61,835 nucleotides of DNA, from contig JAAEQD010000182.1 in the NCBI GenBank assembly GCA_024231855.1, forward strand, positions 1 through 61,835. The letters run 5' to 3'. Shown one piece after another: positions 24,701 through 35,600 of this stretch. This DNA comes from Candidatus Zixiibacteriota bacterium. Its GTDB lineage: Bacteria; Zixibacteria; MSB-5A5; UBA10806; 4484-95. The position numbers and the translations under genes are program-made. Position 1 is the first letter of the stretch. Every line of letters starts with the position of its first letter. Under the pieces are notes generated by a model, which made no database searches, was not told where the DNA came from, and saw only the letters and a program-made list of their open reading frames with translations.

Positions 24701-27559
24701 GTCGATACAACTCGGTGTGATCGGATCGCCATAACAGCAAGCGCCTGTCGGAGGAGTGGTTGTTCCGGTAATAGTCAGATCGAATGTGGGGATACAATCG
24801 GGAGTCGGCCAGGTATCGATCATGATGTAATAAGTACCGGCTTCAAGATATAATTCAACAAAACCATGGGGACCAGCGCCGGAGTTGGTAGAAGTAGCGA
24901 TACAATCAGCCAAATCGGCCGGGCAGTTATCGTCGATAACAATACCTGTATAGGTAGTAGTATAAGGATCAAGCGTTACGTCAAGCCAAATTTCTGTAGT
25001 AACGTCTAACTGATAGAAGATGTCTTCGCCGCCATCGTAGTAGTCAAGGCAGGTGGCGTCGACATAATTGGCTCTGCCGCAGGTGTACTGGGACAGATCC
25101 GAATAAGGCAGATCAGCCGGGATAGTAATATCAATCGGGTCCATGCAGTGATCGCCTTCCGGCGGAGCCGCGGATTCCGTGACATTAACAGTATAGTTAA
25201 ACGGAATACCGTTATCATCGGCATCAACCACATAGGCAGGCCAGTAGAGCGTACCGGTACCTGATTGAATCATGGTAAATACCATTTCAACACCATCATA
25301 ACCTTCGACACAGTTTGTGTCCGGGAAGGTCCAGCTGTTGGCATTAATATACGCGCTGCATTCGCAGTCAGGTGTTAAAGAGAGACCGGCATCGCCAAGG
25401 TCGGCATCGGTCGGGCAAACAGTAATTGTGATATCGTTATAGGTGTAAGGCAGATCGATTGTGTACCAGACGTCATTCCAGGCAGTGCAGCTAGCGGAAG
25501 CGCAGAAGCATGTGCCGGAGCCGGTGGCCGGATATGGGCCGGTTATCGCTTCGGCATCAACACACAGATCGTTAGCTGGAGGTGTGCATTCGGTTTCGGC
25601 GATTGTTAGAACCAGATCACCACCAGTAGCAGAAGAACTATAGTTCCCAGCTTCAATTAAGTATGTTTGTCCAGCAAGAATGCTCATTTCAAATGCCGAT
25701 TGATTAAAGTCAGCATCACAGATGGCAAGGTTATCGTCATCATTGTAAGCCTGTTCTTCGCCCAGAGGATCGCAGGTACAACCTAAATAGGCGGCCATCT
25801 TGGTATCCCAGGTAACGGGACACAGATCTACTGTGGCAAAACCATCGACACTGGCAGTGAAACAGAACCAAACATTCTTGTACATAGAATATGTGCCAAC
25901 TCCATCATCGGTAGCCAGCGAGTTATTTACCGTATAGGTACCCGCTGTTACTGCCATAGCGTTAGCGCAATCGTCGTTGGCCGGCGGAACCGGGCAAGGA
26001 TCATCGACACAATTCAGGTCAACAACCCAGCTTCCGCCAATCGTATCCATAAGAACGGCACAATCAGCTTCAGTAACCGGAGCGGAACAAAGCGGATTGG
26101 CAAGATCCGGAGGATCTTCATCGTAGTAGCAGCAACGACCGGTCGGGATCGCATACTCTTCGATTGTCAGGTTGAACGACGGGATATAGTCGCCGCCACT
26201 GCCAATATAAGAGTCAACCCAGAGGTAGTAGGTGCCGGCAGCAAGAGTAAGATTCTCGATACCATGCGGGGTTGAAGAAGTATTGTTCGAATAATCCAAA
26301 CATGTTCCGCTACCGTCACAATCGCTCACAACAGCAACAGATGTCCAGGTAGTACCCAGAGGATCAATGTCGATATTGACTGCAACTTCTGAAGTTACAA
26401 CCAGTTCGTAGACCATATCCTCATCCTGATACCAACCACATGTCGTAAATACTTTGTCCAGACCACGATCTTGCGTAGTCTGGCCATTGTCGGCATACGG
26501 CATCGCGGCCGGTAAGTTAACTACCATCGGATAGTAGCAGTTGTCGCCTTCCGCAGGGACAGCACAAGAATCGGTGGCGCAGTCTGTGCCCTCAAGCCAA
26601 GTGTATACCGCACCGGTGCAGCTAGCTTCTTCTACTCCGTCGGTACAGACAGGAGATAGCGGGGTAGTGTAATCGCAACAACGGCCTGTCGGAATAGCAT
26701 ATTCACTTATGGTCAGATCAAAGGTGAAGCAGCCTTCAGCCCAGTTATCGACCATAATATACATTGTCTCACTGGCATTAACGGTAACCTGATCTAATGA
26801 TAGATCAAACGCGTCGTAACCGCCAGTAGCGTAAGCAAAACAGGGATCGCCGGGAGGACAATTGGTATCAGCTAAAATACCAAGATAATCCTCGGCGGCA
26901 CTGGTAACATCAATATTGATAGTAATCGCGGAGGCGCTATTATTGGTTAAAGCGTACATGATGTCTTCATCACCATCATAGTAGCCTAAGCAAGTAGCGC
27001 TATACGTGTTACCTCTTCCACAGGTGCTATCGGAAGTAGCATAAGGCAGATCGATTGCCGGATCGTTTACAGTAATAACAATCGGATCGGTGCAATCATC
27101 GCCTGTAGCAAGAATTAAACCGGGTTCTGAAGAAGGTACCTGTTTGTTTTCGCGAATTTTACGTAATTCATCAACACCAATTCCAAGTTTGATAGCTTCC
27201 AATTTGAGCTGATCAAAATCAGAGAGCACTTCAATTTGGCTCTCTCCAGCTTGTTTCTGCTGGGCTTCCTTGGCTTTGGCTCTCAAGGCGATATTGGGAT
27301 TAGTGCCTGTAGTGGCGGGCATCACAACATCTTCCTGAGTATCGGCTTCGAGGATTTTGATTCTGAGCTCTTCAGCCTGGTCCTCTTTGGCCTTTAAAGC
27401 GGCCTGGACGCTGGGCGATGAGGTAGAAACCGAACCATCGGTTACCGAAGTAGTTAGTGGTTTGTTTGAAGATACAGCAGCCTTTTTATCGTCGGCATAA
27501 GCAAAAATCATGCTGAACGCCATCACGATCACTACTGCGAATATAAGAGATTTTCTCAT
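21788..27559 (-). CDS. giant exported protein with five Cys-rich modules, pre-peptidase-like domains and a C-terminal dockerin pair
   Basis: 1,923 aa with signal peptide (SLIFAVVIVMAFSMIFAYA). After a charged coiled-coil-like segment (about 50-145), beta-sandwich domains of the bacterial pre-peptidase C-terminal (PPC) kind (e.g. GTYYLWVDSYIGSG, GTYYIVVDGYGTACGEYDLYV) alternate with five Cys-rich modules starting PTGRCC or PTGACC, near residues 290, 473, 940, 1113 and 1453. Each module has the spacing CC...C...C...C...C. A further beta-rich region (about 1560-1770) includes a MAM/lectin-like segment. A dockerin-like pair (about 1810-1877) reads GGDVTYLVNYFRG and GSDVTKLVTYFRG, the first Ca-binding loop carrying an insertion. 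There is no NPFN domain. GGAGGAAAGG precedes the ATG. It is probably an extracellular structural or adhesive protein held by its dockerins. Confidence 0.75.
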   Translation of the reverse strand: MRKSLIFAVVIVMAFSMIFAYADDKKAAVSSNKPLTTSVTDGSVSTSSPSVQAALKAKEDQAEELRIKILEADTQEDVVMPATTGTNPNIALRAKAKEAQQKQAGESQIEVLSDFDQLKLEAIKLGIGVDELRKIRENKQVPSSEPGLILATGDDCTDPIVITVNDPAIDLPYATSDSTCGRGNTYSATCLGYYDGDEDIMYALTNNSASAITINIDVTSAAEDYLGILADTNCPPGDPCFAYATGGYDAFDLSLDQVTVNASETMYIMVDNWAEGCFTFDLTISEYAIPTGRCCDYTTPLSPVCTDGVEEASCTGAVYTWLEGTDCATDSCAVPAEGDNCYYPMVVNLPAAMPYADNGQTTQDRGLDKVFTTCGWYQDEDMVYELVVTSEVAVNIDIDPLGTTWTSVAVVSDCDGSGTCLDYSNNTSSTPHGIENLTLAAGTYYLWVDSYIGSGGDYIPSFNLTIEEYAIPTGRCCYYDEDPPDLANPLCSAPVTEADCAVLMDTIGGSWVVDLNCVDDPCPVPPANDDCANAMAVTAGTYTVNNSLATDDGVGTYSMYKNVWFCFTASVDGFATVDLCPVTWDTKMAAYLGCTCDPLGEEQAYNDDDNLAICDADFNQSAFEMSILAGQTYLIEAGNYSSSATGGDLVLTIAETECTPPANDLCVDAEAITGPYPATGSGTCFCASASCTAWNDVWYTIDLPYTYNDITITVCPTDADLGDAGLSLTPDCECSAYINANSWTFPDTNCVEGYDGVEMVFTMIQSGTGTLYWPAYVVDADDNGIPFNYTVNVTESAAPPEGDHCMDPIDITIPADLPYSDLSQYTCGRANYVDATCLDYYDGGEDIFYQLDVTTEIWLDVTLDPYTTTYTGIVIDDNCPADLADCIATSTNSGAGPHGFVELYLEAGTYYIMIDTWPTPDCIPTFDLTITGTTTPPTGACCYGDPITPSCIDGVSEPDCYDTYSGYSWIAGALCTDDPAPCPALQEGENCAYPKVIASLPYTDSDNTCNFADDCDVLYGDNADVIYEMVVTETTDWVTVSVCGAAWDTKIAIYQTDCCTGEGTEWAYNDDFCGLQSQIDTVFTPGTYYIVVDGYGTACGEYDLYVGTPPTGRCCYDDIFDPLCLSDLTEAECTDTYSGSWTIGLNCIDDPCEVCVVECPPEGIAEGETDCGTDYDDTYNGGCNSTIPVFQSISSGDIICGTSGTFLFDDPDNPGTYLNYRDTDWYTLDLTERKRVTWTATAEFPLSLIIITGNHCDSMVTVASGGADLCEELSLTAIVDPGTYYFFIAPSVYGDTPYNCPRAYVADVVVSDPPTVPVNDLCDNATSVAIPSSTVGYTFEATLDDAPMCVTTITAPGVWYSVTGNGNTLTASTCNALTGYDTKLNVYTGGCADPICVAGNDDNCTEFSLRSSVDWCSEIGVEYLVLVQGYNNYVGDFQLDIIDGDACEPPTGRCCYGDYYDYTCVDSVTASDCATTYSGVWTVDLNCTDNACPANPGFVVDPIELTGNVDEAGQVFNTTIDVSNIGTSELTFNASASITPLPAYTEGWVDINPINAKAPLPGTVNGRIADQPLITSTILAQGFEENLMPPTDWSTSITNAGFTWLIDSYSPYEGTYHADCVYDPALVPQDEYFISPVLDLTTAADVVTVEFYWNMSYYWGVDPYDNYDLELNISLDGGATWEVDPLWAEDNVGVFENWVYYLASVSLADYATETNVVLGWRYAGADGAAISVDAIRIHDDPLPWLSIDTESGAILPDSLPVTIAVTMDAADLDCGEYTGSIDFATNDPVYTSVAVPVTFTVCASGFEYLPGDVNMANGAWPPMVIGGDVTYLVNYFRGLPTSPSCLIPDYWCSADANGDCLVIGSDVTKLVTYFRGLASISNCVDYTPAWPTPDDLPAEAPAGWPNCVTPPVSSTDLPGGSAK

Positions 27560-27769
27560 TACCTTTCCTCCATTAACTTCATTGGAGTTTTTTCAAAATT
27601 ACCTTAGCTACGTTTACCTGATTTCCGGAGCTAAAAAGTTAAAGTTAAGGAGTTACACTTACATAATTAAGTCAAACTTATCCCTAGTAACACCTCCCTC
27701 AATTGTTGTTAAATCCTAGTTGCTAATCCACACAGAAGATTCTTTAACCTTTCATAATAGACAGGGAAA
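27560..27769. other. leader and promoter region of the 1,923-aa protein gene
   Basis: About 210 nt upstream of the ATG (minus strand) contain no gene. On that strand TGTTAC and TAATTA boxes 17 nt apart (near 27690-27660) could be a weak promoter. A purine-rich GAGGGAGGTG further upstream is not followed by a start codon in a useful frame. Confidence 0.3.
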
Positions 27770-27800
27770 TAAAAAACGGCGAGAAAACGACTCTCGCCTG
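27770..27800 (-). terminator. Rho-independent terminator at the end of the large surface-protein operon
   Basis: On the minus strand the stem GGCGAGA/TCTCGCC (27798-27792 and 27784-27778, loop 7 nt) is followed by GTTTTTTATTT. It is the first clear terminator after the stop codon at 28076, about 280 nt away. Confidence 0.8.
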
Positions 27801-28075
27801 ACTGGAAAATATTTGGTGAAATTGCCGGTCGATAGCGATGAACCGGCTGGTATCAATCCGAAGGACATCGAGTTGATACAATATTTAATGTAAAACGATC
27901 TAAAATCGACTGCTCTATCGCATGGGTGAAGGTCGCTACCTGGAGTCGAGCAAAATCTAACGATAAAATCAGGCGATAATCTACTTTTAAACTTTAATAT
28001 AAACTTATCATATGTGGCCCCCAAACTTAATGGGTGGTGCCAGCTCGTGATGTCGCGCATGGGCCTACAGATATT
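27801..28075. other. 3' untranslated region of the surface-protein operon, no gene
   Basis: The minus-strand transcript of the operon must cross this stretch before reaching the terminator. It contains a small hairpin GCCGGT/ACCGGC near 27820-27850. An open frame of about 100 codons here (27752-28060) has no ribosome-binding site and runs through the terminator, so I treat it as non-coding. Confidence 0.45.
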
Positions 28076-29581
28076 TTACTTCAGGTATTGAAGTTTTACT
28101 ACCTTTTCCTCCTCATCGAGTTTAATCCGACATAAGTAAATGCCGGCCGATACCTTGTTTCCCCCTTCATTTACGCCATACCAGGTAATTTGTTGCTGAC
28201 CTGGTTGTTCGAAACTATCTTTTAACGTTTTTACTTTTCTTCCCAGAATGTCAAAAATCTCAATGGAAACCTGGCCCGGTTGAGATGGCGCGAATGAGAT
28301 CAGAACTTGCGAATTGAAAGGATTGGGATAAGCAACCGGTGACACGGATACTTTGCCAATCTCATCTTGCTCATCATTCCTTGTCGGTCTTTCAAGCTGA
28401 ATCTTATAATCGACATCGATCATATTGCCTAAGCCGTCGGAAAAATCATAGCTTAGAATGCTAAAATCATCAATATCGAGTCGATTATTAGATTTAATCG
28501 GAATTCGAATCAACTCAAGGTTTCCCGAGGGCACCTCCATTGGGTTTCGAGCACAACCCGCGATTTTAATCATACCATCCGTTACAGTGGAAGCCACCAG
28601 GAAATTCTCAACATCTCGACCAAGAGTAGCTTCCCCAAACTGGGACACAAAATCAGAAGTTTGTAATGTAAAAGCGAAGCCGCCTAGAGGCTCTTCTACC
28701 TCTGCTAATATACATAATATGAAGTTATTGTCAAGAGTTTTTGTCGGCGCCGTTTTAAACGAGCTCAAAGCTAGAGACAGATAATCAGGATCAGAATACC
28801 CGGGCGGAACCACATTCAGAGTGTCCGGCATCCCGTTTATAACATTAAGCATATAAACCAGATCGGAGATCGTGGCCTGAACACCATCCCTGTTACAATC
28901 GGAATTCGCCATTTGCCTGCAACTGAATTCGATTTGACCGCCAAGATGACTGATAAATGTGATCACATCACCAACTTCGTAAGGTAATGTATTAAGATTA
29001 ATGTCACCATATAATGGATTGTAGATCAACACAGTACCCTGCGTCAGCATCAACTGGGGCGGCACAACAAACCAATCGTTTTCGAGCATGATAAAATTAT
29101 CGGGAAATGGAGTATTAATATCCTCGAAGAATAATATTTCCGTATAGACATCTCGCTCCAGATCATTTACCATAACATCCATCATGATATAGGCTATTAT
29201 CGTACTGCCGGGACCTATCGGCGGAACATCCGGCGGAGGGAAAAGATTACATTCTAATTCAATGGAAATTCGACCGGAATAGTTTGAGCTGTAGTTGAAA
29301 TACTGATAGAAAAGTGCCGGAGCAACGACAGTCGGTTGAATCAATGAAGGATCGTATTCTAATTCTAGATGAATATACTCAACCGGATCTTCATTGGTTA
29401 TCCAGATGGGAATTATCAGGTTTTGTTGTCCGAGATAACCTTCGTTAATCGACCCGAAGGATATTTCATAGCCATCCTGCTCGTCTAATATAAGCTTGCC
29501 GTCATAACCGCGCTGCGCCCCGGCTGAGCCGGCCAGGAAAACAGCGGCCACTATTGCCAATAGCAGTCTAAATGCTTTCAT
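28076..29581 (-). CDS. exported cohesin-like/dockerin-like protein with NPFN C-terminal sorting domain
   Basis: 501 aa from the ATG at 29581, chosen because AAAAGG lies 8 nt upstream and the product starts with a signal peptide (AFRLLLAIVAAVFLAGSAGA). The frame is open to a GTG at 29623, but that start has no site. Order: a cohesin-like beta-sandwich (about 30-195; HLELEYDPSLIQPTVV); a dockerin-like pair (YGDINLN...EVGDVITFISHL and CNRDGVQATISDLVYMLN, about 200-260); a second cohesin-like sandwich (about 275-405); and a sorting domain with SVSPVAYPNPFNSQVLISF and IEIFDILGRKVKTL, ending KLQYLK. It is the last gene of the operon, 38 nt after the giant protein gene. Confidence 0.75.
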   Translation of the reverse strand: MKAFRLLLAIVAAVFLAGSAGAQRGYDGKLILDEQDGYEISFGSINEGYLGQQNLIIPIWITNEDPVEYIHLELEYDPSLIQPTVVAPALFYQYFNYSSNYSGRISIELECNLFPPPDVPPIGPGSTIIAYIMMDVMVNDLERDVYTEILFFEDINTPFPDNFIMLENDWFVVPPQLMLTQGTVLIYNPLYGDINLNTLPYEVGDVITFISHLGGQIEFSCRQMANSDCNRDGVQATISDLVYMLNVINGMPDTLNVVPPGYSDPDYLSLALSSFKTAPTKTLDNNFILCILAEVEEPLGGFAFTLQTSDFVSQFGEATLGRDVENFLVASTVTDGMIKIAGCARNPMEVPSGNLELIRIPIKSNNRLDIDDFSILSYDFSDGLGNMIDVDYKIQLERPTRNDEQDEIGKVSVSPVAYPNPFNSQVLISFAPSQPGQVSIEIFDILGRKVKTLKDSFEQPGQQQITWYGVNEGGNKVSAGIYLCRIKLDEEEKVVKLQYLK

Positions 29582-29619
29582 ATTATCCAGCCTTTTTAGA
29601 AGTACGGTTTTCATTTCAA

Positions 29620-32600
29620 TCACTCTCTCACCGAATTGCCTGATCCACTCCGAGGTCCGGGTCCCGGTCCTGGTGGTGGAGGCGGTCCGGCGCCTCTAAA
29701 ATAGTTCACGAGGTATGTCACGTCCGAACCCAATATATGGCCATCGCCGTTAGCATCACCCCTACCCTCGGGATATGGTCTCGGCTGCTCGCCTCTGAAG
29801 AAGAGTACCAGATAAGTGACATCAGACCCCAACAAGCTGCCATCGCCGTTGGCATCACCTCTAACCCAGGTGATAACTTCAATTCGCATTCTCAGCGTAT
29901 CAGACAAGTCGGTTTCGTCGGTTGCCATAAATCGTATTAGATGAATCCCGGCATCGATGGAATCAGGAACCCAGGAAAATACCGCCGAACCGTCGCCGTT
30001 ATCGGTGAAAATTGCCCCGCCCGGTAAGGCGTCAAGATAGCTCAAAACGATTTGACCACCGTCGACATCCACCGTTTCCATTGTGAAACTGATCAGCGTG
30101 CCGGGTTCGATTCCGTACAACGTATCAATAGGCTGGAATTGCGGAGGATGCAAGCCGGTCGAAATGACTTCAATCCTGATCGTTTGCGAATCGGCCATAG
30201 CGGGATTAGTGCCATCATAACAGCCAAATGTAATGAAATAATCGCCCAGATCACCGAAATCGGGTATGAAATTGAATGTCGCGGTACCATCATTATTGTC
30301 GATGAAAATGGCTCCGGATGGCATATCATGAGCGAACATATCGGGAATTACCGAATCCGGATCGCTAGCCGAGGTCTGCAATACGAAATGAACGCCATCC
30401 TGAATACTCGTATCGGCAGGCAGCGGATCGAATACCGGTGGCCTGTTGAAGTCAAGAACATTAACGGCGACAATCGTATAGTCGTAAACTGTCGTGTCCT
30501 CAATATCCCTGGCAATAAATGTTACCATATTCAGACCGGATTGGAAGTAATCGGGTTCGAAACTGAAGTAAGCCACGCCGTTGCCGGAATCGTGGAAGAC
30601 TGAGTTTTCCGGCGGGTTAAGGCCTTGCTGAATAATGGGATAAGTACTGTCAGGATCAATAGCGGTAACCAGGAAGCCCAATGAATCTCCCTCATAAACG
30701 GAGAACGGACCAATCGAATCGATCTCGGGCGCCCGGTTGACATTATTGACCGTGATCATCATAGATCTTGAGGCAACAAGCGATGAATCCTCGGCATCCG
30801 TAGCGAGGAAATTGATTGTATGTTCACCAGCCTGGAAGTAATCGGGATTAAACAGGAACAAGCCGGTGCCATTATGGTTATCTATGAAAGTTGCGTTGTC
30901 GGGCAGCACCTCAACATCCAAAAATGGAGTAGTCGAATCCGGATCAGTCGCGGTAATCGGGAAAGATATTGATTCACCTTCGTTTAGAACCCGGTCTGTT
31001 ATAAAGCCAATCCAGGGTATTTGGTTGCCGGCCTCAATTACGTTGAGTTCAACATGTTGCGAATCGGCGGCGCCATCTGTATCGGTCGCGTATATCAATA
31101 AATCGTATATTCCCGCCTGATTATAGAGTGGTTCGAAATAGATATCGGCCGTGCCGTCGCCATTGTCGGTAAATTGTAATCTGTATGGATAGCTTCCGAT
31201 AAATAGCGCCGGGAACGTCGAATCAGGATCGGTGGCGCTGATAGAAACCTGCAGAGTCTCGCCCTCAACCATCGACATATCCGGAATATAGTTCAATGTC
31301 GGCGTTTGGTTGCCCAGATCGTTGACAAATACGAAGGCTTGCGCTACAGCGGCATCCAATAAGTCGTAGGCCTCAATATTGATCATAAACACACCGGTCT
31401 GAGTATAATCCGGCGAGAAAATCAACTCACCCGTGCCGTCACCATTATCGATTATACTGGCATTACGAGGCGGTGGCGGGCTTTCGGTAAATCTGAAGAT
31501 AAGAGTATCGCCGTCGGGATCGCTGGCTGAGATAGGCACATTAAGAGTATCGGCCTGATCAATATCATAGGCATCAATAGGGTCCCAAACGGGTGCACGG
31601 TTTTGATTCCTGATCTCGAGGTGGACCGTTATAGTCATCGATAGCGGCGGGTTATCGGAGTCAACCGCGATAAAGATTGCCGAATCCTGACCTATTTGAT
31701 CGTAATCCGGGGTGAATGTAAACGATCCCGTATAATCACCGTTATCTACGAAATCGGAGTTGGCGGGCAGATATAATGCCGACAAGTAAATCGGGCCGCC
31801 ATTGCCATCGGTTGAATCCGTGGCAATCAATACGGCTTCCATTTCATCACCCTGAATAGCTACCGAATCGCCGTCATAGGCAAGTATAGGAGCGATATTA
31901 AACTCACCGGTAGTAATCTCGACTTCCAGGATATCCTGCAGATCGTCGGTATCAATCGCTATAAATACCACCGTATCGATTCCGGCATCGTAATAATCGG
32001 GCATATAAGTATAAGTGGCGCTACCGTCACCGTTATCGATGAACTCGGATCGTGGATGTTGATTATTAATCGTGATTCGCGGCGGTATCGTTCCGTCAAT
32101 ATCAATTGCCGTTACAGTCAGACTGAGCGTATCGCCCTCATCGACAACCTGTGGATCGACCGGATCGAACGCCGGCGGTAAGCTGCCGGATTCAAGTACC
32201 GAAATATTCAGTATTAAGTCTGTACTGACAGTGCCGTCCGCGGCGGTAACCGTTATGGCGTAACTGCCGGCCTGGTTATAATCGGGCATGAAGTAGAATA
32301 GCAGTGAATCAGACGTTAATATCTCGAAGCCCGCGTTAAACGGCAATGGCGATGATGTAAAGTTTATTGGATCTCCATCCGGATCGAAGGCGGAGATAAT
32401 GACTCCCAGGCTATCGCCTTCTACAACCGCTATCAGTGAATCGACAGGATCGAATTGAGGCGCCTGGTTGCCGGCTTCTACCACGGTAATCGCTACCAGT
32501 TCGCTGTCGGCTCCTACGCCATCGGTGGCGAATATAGTAACATTATAAGAACCGGATTGGGTGTAGTCAGGCAAGAAATTAAACACAGCCGTGCCGTTGC

Positions 32601-35600
32601 CGGCATCAACCAGGTAAGCGTTTTCAGGCAAGTCATCCGTACCGAAAGAGACCGCATCGCCATCGGGATCAATTGCCGCGAGAGCAATACCCAGGCTGTC
32701 GCCTTCGCCGACCGTCTGAGGTCCGATATCGATCAAGATTGGCGGACCATTTCTATCATTAACTGTAATTTCGACATATTCCGAATCCGCGAACTCACCG
32801 TCAGAAGCGTAGACCAGAATCGTATAGACGCCATCCTGGAGGAAATCGGGATTGAAATCAAATTGAGCCGTGCCGTCCTGCATATCGATAAAGACCGCGT
32901 TGGCCGGTAAATTCTCGGCGAATATATCCGGTATGGTGGAATCTGGATCAGCCGCGCTGACTATAAGTGATAACGTATCACCTTCATCAATAATTTGATC
33001 GCCAATAGGATAAAGTACAGGCGTAACGTTACCGAATTCAAATATCGTAATTATGACATATTCCGAATCAGCCAGGTCGCCGTCGCTGGCGATAAACAGG
33101 ACCGTATCAACTCCCGACTGTGTGTAATCTGGAGTAAATACGAACAAGCCATTTCCGTTAAGGCTATCGGTAAATGACGCGAATCCCGGCAGGTTCTCGG
33201 CAATGAGCGTTGGTATTGTCAGATCGGGATCCGTAGCGGAAATAATAATTTCCAATGACCCGCCCTCAACAACGGTCTGTGGACCAATCGGGGTAAGCAC
33301 CGGCGGGAAGCCGACATCTATAACGGATATTGTAACAAGTTCGGTATCCGCCAACTGGCCATCAAAAGCGATGAATCTTACAATATAGCTGCCGGATTGG
33401 AAGAAGTCTGGATCGAATGTAAATAGACCTGTGCCATTGCCATTATCAGTAAAACCGGCATTATCAGGCATATTAAATGCCGCCAACAACGGGATTGATC
33501 CTTCCGGATCAATCGCGGAAATCGTGAATTCCAAATGCTGATCCTCATCGACAACCTGTGGTCCGACAGGATCAATATCGGGCGGTTGGTTACCTGATTC
33601 ATCGACCGTGATCCTGACAATAGCGGTATCGATCAACTCGCCATCTGAAGCCAGGAATTCGAGATCGTAAATACCGGACTGCGTGTAATCCGGTTCGAAC
33701 CTGAACCATCCAAAGCCGTTACCCGAATCGACGAATGTGGCATTCAACGGTAAATTGGCAACCGATAGCGCCGGCATAACCGAATCCGGATCGGTGGCGA
33801 AAGCGTAAAATACCAGTATTCCGCCCTCTTGCATCGAGTAATCGGGTATCGGATCCCATTGAGGAGAGCGATTAGAAACAAGCACGGTAATCTCAACTAA
33901 TTCAGAATCTGCGTATTGGTCGTCTCCGGCGATGAAAGTAACATTATATATACCGGCATCGCCATAATCGGGAGTATACTCGAATCTGGCTGTGCCGTCG
34001 CCATTATCAACAATTGTAGCTCCCGATGGCATATTTTCGGCGGAAATAGCCGGCGAGTCATCATCGATATCCGATGCCGTAATATCTAGACCCAACAGAT
34101 TCGCTTCAGAAACAGTCTGCGAACCGATAGGATCAAGTATCGGTGGTAGATTAACATCCGCCACATTGATATCGACTTGCTGACTATCGGCCAATTCACC
34201 ATCGCCGGCAATGAACAATATCGGATAGGAACCGGATTGATAATAATCGGGAGCGAAAGCGAAATAGCCTGAGCCGTTTTCTAAATCAGTGAAGACGGAA
34301 TTGGCCGGTAAATTTTCGGCGACCAGCGTCGGGATGCCATCCGGATCCGAGGCCGTGATCGTGAATTCGACGAGTTCGTTTTCGTTGATATTCAAAGGCG
34401 TCGGAATCGGATCTAATACGACCGGCAGGTTAACATTGTTAACCGTGATGTTGAGCCAGGTCGAATCCTCGTTAACGCCATCGCTGACGGTAAACAGTAT
34501 GTCATAGGTACCGGCTTGAGTGTAGTCAGGATCGAAGATAAAGCCGCCGTACCCATTGCCGCTGTCGTCAAACGTGGCATTGACCGGCATATTGAACGCG
34601 GCCAGAATCAGGCTATCATTATCATTATCTGACGCGCTGACCTGAAGTTCAAGATGAGTTCCTTCATCTATTACCTGGTCAGTCAATGGATCGATCACCG
34701 GCAGTAAATTCGTGGATTGAACTGTTATAACAACCAGCTCAGTATCGGCTAAATCGGAATCACTTACTATGAATCGTAATATATGATCGCCGGCCTGCGA
34801 GTAATCCGGATCAAAGAGGAACAGGCCATGGCCGTTGCTGCTATCGGCAAATGACGCATTGGCCGGTATATCTTCGACAAACAGAGTTAAGGCATCAAGA
34901 TCGAAATCGGAGCCGGTTACCACGAATTCGAGGTGAGCGCCCTCATCGACCGTCCGCGAGCCTATGGGATCAAGCGCGGGGGCCAGGTTGACATGGTTAA
35001 CCGTTATATTGACTTGAATTGAATCGGCCAGATTGCCATCGCTGGCGATAAACCTTACGATATAGCCACCCTCCTGAGTATAATCGGGAATAAATGTGAA
35101 CAAGCCGTGGCCATTGCCGCTATCGACAAAGGCGGCATTGGACGGGATATCTTCGGCGGACAAACCAAGCGCCTGGCCATCCGGATCTGTTGCCACGACA
35201 ATTAATTCAAGGGTGTCGCCTTCATTTACAGTCTGCGGATCAATCGTCGTCAACTCGGGCGGTAGGTTGTTCTCAACAACCGAAATTCTCACAAGCTGGG
35301 AATCCGCCAGGGCCGTATCAGCGGCGACAAACCAAATATCATAGTCGCCGGACTGAGTGAAATCCGGACTGAATGTAAATGAACCGGCGCTGTTACCCGA
35401 ATCGGTAAAGGCCGCGTTAGCCGGTAAGGTCGATGTCGATAATGTTAAGGCGTTACCATCGTAATCACTGGCATTAACTCCGAATTCAAGCGTTTCACCC
35501 TCAACCGCTACCTGCGGCGACTGGATCAAATCCAGTATAGGCGCCACGTTGACATCATTAACAGTGATATTAGCATAAACAGTATCGGCCAGAGAACCAT

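Noticed and set aside
27752..28060. Open frame of 102 codons on the minus strand
   Set aside because: No ribosome-binding site, odd composition, and it overlaps the terminator hairpin at 27770-27800.
30052..30603. Many plus-strand frames of 60-180 codons across the giant gene
   Set aside because: They recur with the 280-bp period of the sense-strand domains, so they are shadows of the repeat.
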